Shown: in pieces, positions 34,900 through 42,384 of the stretch
Numbering within the stretch: position 1 is the stretch's first letter
Layout: each line of letters starts with the position of its first letter
Source of the DNA: Celeribacter neptunius
Lineage (GTDB): Bacteria; Pseudomonadota; Alphaproteobacteria; Rhodobacterales; Rhodobacteraceae
NCBI RefSeq assembly: GCF_900113955.1
Contig: NZ_FORH01000002.1
Location: forward strand, 434,001 to 498,000
Length of the DNA: 64,000 bases
Direction of reading: 5' to 3'
Position numbers and translations under genes: made by a program
Notes under the pieces: generated by a model
Seen by the model: only the letters and a program-made list of their open reading frames with translations
Told to the model about the DNA's origin: nothing
Database searches by the model: none

Positions 34900-35850
34900 A
34901 TGCTGCGCTATCTTCTGTCCCGCTTCGGCCAGAGTCTCATCCTCCTGCTGATCGTTTCCTTCATCGGCTTTGCGGTGCTGACGCTGGCCCCCGGCGGGCC
35001 GCTGTCGCAATTCGCGCTCAGCCCCGGCATGACTCAGGAACAGATCGACAAGATCGCCGCACAGATGGGGCTCGACCGCCCGGTGGTGGTGCAATATTTC
35101 GACTGGATCACCCATCTCGTCATGGGCGACTGGGGCACCTCTTACCGGGACGGGCAATCGGTGCTGCATGTGATCGGCAGCCATCTTTTCGCAACGCTGC
35201 TCCTGATGGGCACGGCGACCACGCTCTCGGTCTCTCTGGGCAGCTCGATCGGCATTTTCAGCGCCCTGCGGCGCGGCTCCACCTTCGATTACACGATGAC
35301 CGTGCTGGCGATGGTGGCGCTGTCGATCCCGACCTTCTGGTTCGGCCTCATCGCCATCTACCTGTTCTCGCTCAATCTCGGCTGGTTGCCGGCGGGCAAT
35401 ATGTACACGGTGGGCGATGGCTCCGTACTCGATTACCTGCGCCACCTGATCCTGCCCGCCGCCGTTCTGGCGCTGGTCGATGTGGCGATCTGGAGCCGCT
35501 ATATGCGCACCTCCACCCTCAATGTGATCAATCAGGATTTCATCCGCACCGCCAAGGCCAAGGGCCTGCCGCGGCGCCGGGTGGTGATGAAACATATCGT
35601 CGGCAACTCGCTCGTACCGATGATCACCCTGGCCGGTCTGCAATTGCCGATGGTGCTGGGCGGCGCACTGGTCACCGAGACCGTGTTCACCTGGCCCGGC
35701 ATGGGGCGGCTGTTTCTCGATAGTCTCGGCTATTCCGATTACCCGGTGGTCATGGGGCTTCTGATGGCCTCGGCCATGCTCGTCCTGGTCGGCAATCTCG
35801 CCGCCGATCTCATCGTCGCGCTGATCGATCCGCGCATCCGCCTCGAGTGA
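34900..35850 (+). CDS. ABC importer permease, DppB-like
   Basis: The 316-residue inner-membrane protein has the DppB/OppB layout of six membrane segments. The N-terminus reads MLRYLLSRFGQSLILLL, and the first periplasmic loop contains LAPGGPLSQF and MGLDRPVVVQYFDW. The EAA loop, which contacts the ATPase, is visible in DFIRTAKAKGLPRRRVVMKH near residues 218-237. The start is the ATG at 34900; the frame open upstream is GC-rich spacer. The gap of 157 bp after the binding-protein gene contains no clear terminator. Confidence 0.92.
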   Translation: MLRYLLSRFGQSLILLLIVSFIGFAVLTLAPGGPLSQFALSPGMTQEQIDKIAAQMGLDRPVVVQYFDWITHLVMGDWGTSYRDGQSVLHVIGSHLFATLLLMGTATTLSVSLGSSIGIFSALRRGSTFDYTMTVLAMVALSIPTFWFGLIAIYLFSLNLGWLPAGNMYTVGDGSVLDYLRHLILPAAVLALVDVAIWSRYMRTSTLNVINQDFIRTAKAKGLPRRRVVMKHIVGNSLVPMITLAGLQLPMVLGGALVTETVFTWPGMGRLFLDSLGYSDYPVVMGLLMASAMLVLVGNLAADLIVALIDPRIRLE

Positions 35851-35867
35851 TCTAGAAAGGCCCAGCC

Positions 35868-36749
35868 ATGACTGCTGTCACAACCACACCGCCCGCCCGC
35901 AGCCCCCGGATCAAATCCCGTGCCCTGCGCCGTTTTCTGAGCCACCGCCTCGCCCTCATCGGGTTGATCATGGTGCTCACGCTCACCGCGGCCTGTTTCA
36001 TCGGCCCGATGCTCCTGCCCTATGACGAGCTCTATATCGACCTGCTGGCGCGGTTTTCGCCGCCCGGCACCGGCGGGCATATCTTTGGCACCGATCCGCT
36101 GGGCCGCGACATCGCCGCGCGCCTGTTCCATGCCGGGCAAATTTCCATGGCCGTCGGCTTTGCCGTGATGTTGATCGCCACCACCATCGGCTCGGTGGTG
36201 GGGGTGGTCTCCGGCTATTACGGCGGCAAGGTCGCCGCCGTGCTGATGCGCGTGGTCGATGCGTTTCTCTCCTTCCCCTCGGTCTTTCTGCTTCTGGCGC
36301 TGGCGGCCTTCATCCAGCCCGGTCCGGTGATGATCGCCCTGATCATCTCGGCCACCAGCTGGATGGAAGTGGCGCGGATCGTCGAGGCAGAGGTCAAATC
36401 CCTGCGCAATCAGGATTTCGTGCAGGCGGCACATATGCTCGGGCTTTCCAACCGCTGGATCATGTTCCGCGAGCTCTTGCCCAACGCGATCGGCCCAATC
36501 ATCGTCGCCGCCACACTCACCGTGGCCCGCGCGATCCTGCTCGAAGCCTATATCTCATTCCTCGGCTACGGCATTCAGCCGCCGCTGCCGAGCTGGGGCA
36601 ATATGCTCAACGGCGCGCAGCAATATCTGCAATCGGCGCCCTGGCTCGCCATCGTACCCGGCGTGGCGATCACCATCGCGGTGACCGGGTTCAATTTCAT
36701 CGGCGACGGGCTGCGCGACGCCTTCGACAGCCGCAGCCACGGCCAGTGA
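35868..36749 (+). CDS. ABC importer permease, DppC-like
   Basis: The 293-residue protein is the partner permease. A first membrane helix (LALIGLIMVLTLTAACFIGPM) is followed by a periplasmic loop with GTDPLGRDIAARLFHAG, typical for DppC/OppC. The EAA loop lies in DFVQAAHMLGLSNRWIMFRE. EAYISFLGYGIQPPLPSWG closes the family pattern. It starts 17 bp after the DppB-like gene, with an agaaagg box. A FAD oxidoreductase gene follows after 13 bp, so transport and oxidation genes share a transcript. Confidence 0.92.
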   Translation: MTAVTTTPPARSPRIKSRALRRFLSHRLALIGLIMVLTLTAACFIGPMLLPYDELYIDLLARFSPPGTGGHIFGTDPLGRDIAARLFHAGQISMAVGFAVMLIATTIGSVVGVVSGYYGGKVAAVLMRVVDAFLSFPSVFLLLALAAFIQPGPVMIALIISATSWMEVARIVEAEVKSLRNQDFVQAAHMLGLSNRWIMFRELLPNAIGPIIVAATLTVARAILLEAYISFLGYGIQPPLPSWGNMLNGAQQYLQSAPWLAIVPGVAITIAVTGFNFIGDGLRDAFDSRSHGQ

Positions 36750-36762
36750 GCGGGAGACAGAG

Positions 36763-38088
36763 ATGGCTCCGAAGTTTTCCCCATTCAAAGACACGCTCTG
36801 GTATGCCACCGCGCCCGAAGCGCCGCAGACCCGGCCGCTTCTGGGCGAGGTCACGGCCGATGTCTGTATCGTCGGCGCCGGCTATTCCGGGCTGACCACG
36901 GCGCTCGAGCTGGCGCGTCAGGGCGTCTCGGTGGTGGTGCTGGAGCGCGAAGAGATCGGCTTTGGTGGCTCCGGCCGCAATGCCGGGCATTGCACGCCGA
37001 CCTTTACCCATTACAGCCTGCCCGAGCTCCACAAGGTGCTTGGTGCGCCCTGGGCCGAACGGCTGATCCATCGCCAGACCCGCGCCAATGACAAGGTGAG
37101 CGAGATGATCGCCCGCTATGGCATCGATTGCGAATGGGAACAGAATGGCTATGTCCAGGGCGCGCTCTTCCCATCGCATCTCAAGACGCTCGAGCGACAA
37201 GTCGAGAGCTACAACGCCGTGGGCGCCCGCACCCGGCTGCTTGACCGTGACGAAGTGCGCGAGGTCACCGGCTCGGCGCGCTTCTATGGCGGCTGGATGC
37301 ACGAGGAGGCCGGCGGGCTGAACGCCCTGGCCTATGCCCGTGGCCTCGGTCGCGCCGTCCTGTCCGAGGGCGGGCAGATCTACACCGGCTCCGGCGTGAC
37401 CGGCTGCGACCGCGAAGATCAGGCCTGGGTGGTCAAGACCCAGCGCGGATCGGTGCGCGCGGAAAAGGTGATCTACACCACCGGCGCCTATACCGTCGCG
37501 GGCTGGCCCAGGCTCGACCAGACCTTCCGTATCATGCGGGTGTTCGTCGCCGCGACCCAACCCCTGTCGCCTGCCTCGCAAGCCGTGGTCCTGCCCAAGC
37601 GCACGACGATTCAGGACGGGCGCGGCGACATCTATGTCTACAAATACAACCGTGAAAACCGCATCGTCGCCTCGATGTTCCCGATGGGCGCGCGCGGCCG
37701 CGATCCCGCCTATACCCGCAAGGTGCTCTCGGACCGGCTGAAATGGCTGCATCCCGATCTGCGCGAGGAGCTCAGATGGGAGTTCTTCTGGTATGGCGAG
37801 CTGGACATGCAGCGCCGCACCGTGCCGCGGCTTTACGGCCTCGCCCCCGGGGTGGTGGCGATGACCGGGCTGTCGGGGCGCGGCGTGCCCACCGGCTCGA
37901 TGATCGGCGGCATCCTGTCGGACTGGGCCATGGGTGTGCCGGAGGCCGATCTGGATCTCAGGCTCGAACCCTTGAGCCGGCAACCACACTACATGCGGAT
38001 CGCACCACAGGCCGCACTCCGGGGATACCGGCTCCGCGACGGGCTGCGCGCCCTGCGCCAGCGCGCGCCCCTGCCACCACACGCATAA
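36763..38088 (+). CDS. FAD-dependent oxidoreductase, PuuB-like
   Basis: The 441-residue DAO-family flavoprotein has the FAD-binding CIVGAGYSGLTTALELAR near residues 35-52. The GFGGSGRNAGHCTP block follows near residues 67-80, as in gamma-glutamylputrescine oxidase and related amine oxidases. Downstream motifs include the C-terminal GLSGRGVPTGSMIGG. The N-terminal SPFKDTLWYATAPEAP is also typical of this subgroup. It probably oxidises a secondary or primary amine on an amino-acid-like substrate. It differs clearly from the two paralogues around it, so the locus carries two types of FAD amine oxidase. A ggagacag ribosome site lies before the ATG. Confidence 0.88.
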   Translation: MAPKFSPFKDTLWYATAPEAPQTRPLLGEVTADVCIVGAGYSGLTTALELARQGVSVVVLEREEIGFGGSGRNAGHCTPTFTHYSLPELHKVLGAPWAERLIHRQTRANDKVSEMIARYGIDCEWEQNGYVQGALFPSHLKTLERQVESYNAVGARTRLLDRDEVREVTGSARFYGGWMHEEAGGLNALAYARGLGRAVLSEGGQIYTGSGVTGCDREDQAWVVKTQRGSVRAEKVIYTTGAYTVAGWPRLDQTFRIMRVFVAATQPLSPASQAVVLPKRTTIQDGRGDIYVYKYNRENRIVASMFPMGARGRDPAYTRKVLSDRLKWLHPDLREELRWEFFWYGELDMQRRTVPRLYGLAPGVVAMTGLSGRGVPTGSMIGGILSDWAMGVPEADLDLRLEPLSRQPHYMRIAPQAALRGYRLRDGLRALRQRAPLPPHA

Positions 38089-38133
38089 GCATTCAACGGG
38101 GCGCCAGAGACGCCCACATCTAGGAGAAACACC

Positions 38134-39486
38134 ATGCCGGGACCGCAACTTGATCCGGTCGAGAGCAACGCCACCCTGCCCGCCGAGGTCGATGTCGTCA
38201 TCATCGGCGGCGGCATCGCCGGGGTCTGTACCGCGCTTGAACTCGTGGAGCGCGGCAAGACCGTCGCCCTCTGCGAGAAAGGCGAAATCGGCGCCGAACA
38301 GTCGAGCCGCAACTGGGGCTGGGTGCGCCTGACCCATCGCGACCCGCGGGAAATGCCGCTGATGGTCGAATCCGTGCGTCTGTGGAAGGCGATGAACGAC
38401 CGCATCGGCGATGAGACCGGCTACCGGCAATGCGGGGTGACCTACACGGTCACCGACGACAAGGTTCTGGCCAGCGAAGGTGAGGCGGCCGAGGAGCTGC
38501 AGAAATATCAGATCCCGGCGCGTATTTTGAACGCGAACGAAGTGCGCGAGGCGTTTCCCGGATTTTCGCTCGACATCAAGGGCGCGCTCCACAACCCGCA
38601 TGACGGCCGCGCCGAACCGCAGAAGGCCGCCCCCGCGATCGCCCGTGCGGTGCAGGCGCGGGGCGGCTCCGTGCATCAATATTGCGCCGTGCGCACGCTC
38701 GAGACGGCGGACGGCAAGGTCACCGGCGCGGTCACCGAGAAAGGCCCGATCAAATGCTCCGCCGTGCTGGTCGCCGGCGGGGTCTGGTCGCGGCTGTTTT
38801 TGGGCAATCTCGGGATCGAACTGCCCCAGCTCAGGACCAAGGGCACGGTGATGCGCACCGAACCGGTGGCCGACGGCCAGGAACAGACGCTCAAATCGCC
38901 GGGCTTTGCCCTGCGCAAACGGCTCGATGGCGGCTATAACATCGCCTCGGCGGCGCCGAGCCGCTATCAGCTCACCCCGGACAGTTTCCGGCTGTTCCGT
39001 GCCTTCCTGCCGACCTTGAAAAACGAATGGCGCAACATCTCTCTGGGTCTGGGACCAGCGTTCTTCGACGCGCTGCGCACACCGCGCCGCTGGACCGCCA
39101 AGGATGTCACACCGTTCGAGAAAAGCCGCATCCTCGATCCCGAACCGGACAGGCCGAGGATCGACAAGGTGCTCGACCTGGTGAAACGCGATTACGCGCC
39201 CTTCAAGGGCGCCAAGGTGGCCCAGCGCTGGGCCGGCTATATCGATGTCATGCCGGACATCATTCCGGTGATTTCCGAGACCAAGGGGGTGAAAAACGGC
39301 ATCGACGGGTTGTTCGTTGCCACCGGGTTCTCCGGGCACGGGTTCGGGCTCGGCACCGGCGCGGGGCTTCTGGCCGCCGATCTGATCACCGGGCGCGCGC
39401 CTTGCGTCGATCCGACACCGTTCCGGCTGCATCGATTCTCCGATGGCAGCAAGATCACCCCGACCCTCGGCGTCACCCAGCGTTGA
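38134..39486 (+). CDS. FAD-dependent oxidoreductase (DAO family), paralogue B
   Basis: The 450-residue flavoprotein has the same order of motifs as the gene at 31635: VVIIGGGIAGVCTALELVE, EQSSRNWGWVRLTHRDPRE, DGRAEPQKAAPAIA, QRWAGYIDVMPD and ATGFSGHGFGLGTG. The two therefore arose by duplication and have since diverged. The starting MPGP is shared too. It is cytosolic. Possible roles are oxidation of the second of two related substrates or of the opposite enantiomer. A taggaga box precedes the ATG, and the GhrA-like gene follows 22 bp later. Confidence 0.88.
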   Translation: MPGPQLDPVESNATLPAEVDVVIIGGGIAGVCTALELVERGKTVALCEKGEIGAEQSSRNWGWVRLTHRDPREMPLMVESVRLWKAMNDRIGDETGYRQCGVTYTVTDDKVLASEGEAAEELQKYQIPARILNANEVREAFPGFSLDIKGALHNPHDGRAEPQKAAPAIARAVQARGGSVHQYCAVRTLETADGKVTGAVTEKGPIKCSAVLVAGGVWSRLFLGNLGIELPQLRTKGTVMRTEPVADGQEQTLKSPGFALRKRLDGGYNIASAAPSRYQLTPDSFRLFRAFLPTLKNEWRNISLGLGPAFFDALRTPRRWTAKDVTPFEKSRILDPEPDRPRIDKVLDLVKRDYAPFKGAKVAQRWAGYIDVMPDIIPVISETKGVKNGIDGLFVATGFSGHGFGLGTGAGLLAADLITGRAPCVDPTPFRLHRFSDGSKITPTLGVTQR

Positions 39487-39508
39487 GACACGGCACAGAG
39501 AGGCCCCC

Positions 39509-40429
39509 ATGACGCTCCTGATGAATGTCACCGATCCCGAGCGGCTCGCAGCCTTTGACGAGATCCTCGGAGTGGCGCAGCCGGGGCTCCGGATCGTCAA
39601 GCCGGGAGAGGCTTATGATCCCGAAGAGATCCGCTATCTCTTCACCTGGCAGCCGCTCGAGGATTGGGTCGCGCTGCCCAATCTCGAAGTGGTGTTCTCG
39701 GTGAGTGCGGGGGTCGATCAGTTCACCGCCCTGCCCGCGCATATCGCGCTGGTGAAAATGGTCGATCCGCTGAACACCGAACGGGTGGCGGATTATGTGC
39801 TCGCCGCCTGTCTCGTCGGTTTGCGAGACTTTCCGCGCTATGGCGAGCAACAGCGCCAACGACTTTGGCAGCCCGCGCCGGGGCGCACCATCGCGGAGAC
39901 CCGCGTCACGGTATTGGGGCTGGGCCAGACCGGGCGGGCCGCCGCCGCGAAACTCGTCGCAGCCGGGTTCGAGACCTCCGGCTGGGCGCGCAGCGCGCAT
40001 GAGATCGAGGGCATGACCTGCCGCAGCGGTGAAGCGGGGCTGACGGCGCTCCTGGCAGAGGCCGATATCGTCGTCTGCCTGCTGCCCCTGACCGAGGCGA
40101 CCCGCGGCATTCTCTCGAAACCCTTGTTCGCACGAATGAAGCCCGGCGCCAGCCTCGTGCATGCCGGGCGCGGGCCGCAGTGCAATTTCACCGATCTCGC
40201 CGAAGCGCTCGAAACCGGTCAGCTCGGCAATGCGGTGATCGATGTGTTCGAGACCGAACCCCTGCCCAAGGCTGATCCTTGTTGGGACCTGCCCAATTGC
40301 CTGATCACCCCGCATGTGGCCGGACGCACCGGCGCCGAGACCGCGGCACGCAATGTCGCGCAGAACCTCGCGCGGCTGACCGCCGGGCAAGAGCTGCTCT
40401 GGCGCGTCGATCGGCAGAAAGGCTATTGA
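39509..40429 (+). CDS. 2-hydroxyacid dehydrogenase, GhrA-like (glyoxylate/hydroxypyruvate reductase)
   Basis: The 306-residue D-isomer hydroxyacid dehydrogenase has a short N-terminal catalytic part. The NAD(P)-binding domain follows, with VTVLGLGQTGRAAAAKL near residues 131-147. The substrate-binding region VSAGVDQF, the catalytic Glu region IDVFETEPLP and the His in LITPHVAGRTG are all present. In GhrA the enzyme reduces glyoxylate and hydroxypyruvate with NADPH. Placed last in an amine-oxidation operon, it could reduce the 2-oxo acid released by the FAD enzymes; this is inferred. It is convergent with the deoR gene, about 50 bp away. Confidence 0.88.
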   Translation: MTLLMNVTDPERLAAFDEILGVAQPGLRIVKPGEAYDPEEIRYLFTWQPLEDWVALPNLEVVFSVSAGVDQFTALPAHIALVKMVDPLNTERVADYVLAACLVGLRDFPRYGEQQRQRLWQPAPGRTIAETRVTVLGLGQTGRAAAAKLVAAGFETSGWARSAHEIEGMTCRSGEAGLTALLAEADIVVCLLPLTEATRGILSKPLFARMKPGASLVHAGRGPQCNFTDLAEALETGQLGNAVIDVFETEPLPKADPCWDLPNCLITPHVAGRTGAETAARNVAQNLARLTAGQELLWRVDRQKGY

Positions 40430-40480
40430 TCGCGCCGGGTATGCCTTGTGCGCCTTGTGCGCCAGACGCACCGGGTGCGG

Positions 40481-41248
40481 CTAGACCCGGATGAGCTTGC
40501 AGCCCTCCTGCGCGCATCTCCGGGCCAGATCCTCGGACAGGTCCGCCCCGGTGACGATCACCTCATACTCCCAGAGCTGCCCGTGCTGACAGGCCAGATC
40601 GAGCCCGAGCTTTTCGGTATCCGCGACCAGGATCCGCGTTCTGGCACAGCCGGCGATGGCCTTGCGCGCCGCGATCTCGTCGGAATTGTAATCGAGCACC
40701 GCGCCGGATGCAGAGAGCCCGCCACAGCTGAACACCGCGTAATCGACGCGATATCTCGAAAAGAATTCGAAAGAGGCCATGCCGATCAGATCCAGATCGC
40801 GCATCCGGACGCTGCCGCCGGCCATCTCGACCACGGCGCCGGGAGCATGTTGCAGCGCACAGACCGCATGGATGCTGTTGCTCGCGACGAACAGGTTTTC
40901 GCGGGACGCCAGGAGACGGGCGCAATGTTCGACCGTGGTGCCGGTGCCCAGCGCCACACGCGCCCCATCGGGGATCAGGTTTTTCACCGCCAGAGCGATC
41001 CGCTGCTTTTCCTGTCTCGAGATGCTCTCCCGCGGCAGATAGCCGATATTCTCGCTCTGCTGCCGCAACCGCGCCGCGCCATTGCGGCGCTGCACCAGCC
41101 CGGCCTCATCGAGATCGCGCAAATCCGTCCGGATGGTCTGAACCGACACGGACAGGCGCTCGGACAGCTCTGCCGCGGAAAGGTCGCCGCTTTCCGACAG
41201 GAGCGAAATGATGCGGTCGCGCCGCTCTGCCAGATCCAACCGCCTCAT
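40481..41248 (-). CDS. DeoR-family transcriptional regulator
   Basis: The 255-residue protein has an N-terminal helix-turn-helix, MRRLDLAERRDRI...LSAAELSERLSVSVQTIR, near residues 1-45. The DeoR C-terminal sensor domain follows, with LGTGTTVEHCARLL, SNSIHAV and VADTEKLG. DeoR-family sensor domains usually bind phosphorylated sugars or related phosphates and then release the operator. The ATG at 41248 is chosen over one 12 codons upstream, because the family starts there. It is divergent from the ABC importer operon across 167 bp containing a TTTCG-type palindrome, and is therefore its probable repressor. Confidence 0.9.
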   Translation of the reverse strand: MRRLDLAERRDRIISLLSESGDLSAAELSERLSVSVQTIRTDLRDLDEAGLVQRRNGAARLRQQSENIGYLPRESISRQEKQRIALAVKNLIPDGARVALGTGTTVEHCARLLASRENLFVASNSIHAVCALQHAPGAVVEMAGGSVRMRDLDLIGMASFEFFSRYRVDYAVFSCGGLSASGAVLDYNSDEIAARKAIAGCARTRILVADTEKLGLDLACQHGQLWEYEVIVTGADLSEDLARRCAQEGCKLIRV

Positions 41249-41381
41249 GACTTTCCTTCGAAAACAACCACAGGTTTCATCCAAGGTTAGGCCGGATCGT
41301 TTTTTGGCGCAATATCATTAAAAAAGTTACAGTTTTGTCACAAAACCTTTGCGTGAACCGAGAATAAATCCCCCGTGAAAA

Positions 41382-41395
41382 CTTTCGAACGAAAG
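41382..41395 (+). promoter_or_regulatory. TTTCG..CGAAA palindrome, candidate DeoR operator
   Basis: ctttcgaacgaaag is a perfect 14-bp palindrome 20 bp before the start of the binding-protein gene. Many DeoR-type repressors, such as GlpR, recognise TTCG/CGAA half-sites. A second palindrome gttttg-tca-caaaac lies at 41332-41346 in the same spacer. Confidence 0.55.
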
Positions 41396-41415
41396 CAAAT
41401 TCCCAGGAGTTCCCG

Positions 41416-42384
41416 ATGAAGACCTTCCTCACCTCGACCGCCTTTGCGCTTATGGCCTCGACCGCCATGGCCGATACGATCACGCTTTACACCTCTCAGC
41501 CCAACGCCGATGCGCAGAAGACCGTGGATGCGTTCATGGCCGCCAACCCGGGCACCGAGGTGGATTGGGTGCGCGATGGCACGACCAAGCTGATGGCCCG
41601 CCTGCGCGCCGAAATCGAAGCCGGCAACCCGCAGCCCGACGTGCTACTCATCGCCGACACCGTCACGCTCGAAGGCATGGCACAGGATGGCCTCCTGAGC
41701 GCCTATCAGTCGCCGGAAGCCGCGCATTACAACGCCGCGCTCTACTCGGCCGAAGGCTATTACTATTCCACCAAGCTGATCACCACCGGCATCGTCTACA
41801 ACACCGGCATTGAAACCGCCCCGACCTCCTGGACCGATCTCTCGGAGGATGCGCTCAAGGGTCAGGTGGCCATGCCCTCGCCGCTCTATTCCGGCGCGGC
41901 GCTGATCCATCTCGCCACGCTGACCGGCGACAAGGATCTTGGCTGGGATTATTACGGCAAGCTGGCCGGCAACGAAGCCCGCGCCCAGGGCGGCAATGGC
42001 GGCACGTTCAAGGCCGTCGCCTCCGGCGAGAAACCCTATGGCATGGTCGTCGACTACCTCGCCATCCGCAACAAGGCCGACGGTTCGCCGGTCGATTTCG
42101 TCTTCCCCGAGGAAGGTGTCTCCTATGTGACCGAACCGGTGGCGATCCTGTCCACGGCGAAAAATATCGAAGGCGCGCAGAAGTTCGTCGACTTCGTGCT
42201 GAGCCAGCAGGGCCAGGATCTGGTGCTCGACATGGGCTATATCCCGGCGCGCGACGGCATGGGCGTGCCCGCCGGTTTCCCGGCACGTGAAGACATCAAG
42301 CTGATGGCTTTCGACCCGGCCGAGGCGCTGAAAAACGCCGAGGCCAACAAAGAGAAATTCGCAGAGCTCTTCGGCGCCGAATAA
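41416..42384 (+). CDS. ABC substrate-binding protein, FbpA/AfuA-like
   Basis: The 322-residue periplasmic protein has a signal peptide (TAFALMASTAMA, cleaved before DTITLY). Its fold is that of the Fe(III)-, phosphonate- and sugar-phosphate-binding cluster, with ITLYTSQPN, DWVRDGTTKLMARL and the late TEPVAILSTAKN. Ferric-binding FbpA proteins carry a tandem Tyr pair (NNYYW) at the position that here reads VVDYLAIRNK, so the second Tyr is missing. That argues against iron. AfuA, once called an iron protein, binds hexose phosphates. With a DeoR regulator and three phosphatase-type genes in the operon, an organophosphate ligand is the best inference. An aggag box precedes the ATG. Confidence 0.85.
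   Translation: MKTFLTSTAFALMASTAMADTITLYTSQPNADAQKTVDAFMAANPGTEVDWVRDGTTKLMARLRAEIEAGNPQPDVLLIADTVTLEGMAQDGLLSAYQSPEAAHYNAALYSAEGYYYSTKLITTGIVYNTGIETAPTSWTDLSEDALKGQVAMPSPLYSGAALIHLATLTGDKDLGWDYYGKLAGNEARAQGGNGGTFKAVASGEKPYGMVVDYLAIRNKADGSPVDFVFPEEGVSYVTEPVAILSTAKNIEGAQKFVDFVLSQQGQDLVLDMGYIPARDGMGVPAGFPAREDIKLMAFDPAEALKNAEANKEKFAELFGAE

Noticed and set aside
40441-40465. Short tandem repeat ccttgtgcg as CRISPR or satellite
   Set aside because: There are only two adjacent copies, with no spacers. No CRISPR-like array was seen anywhere in the window.
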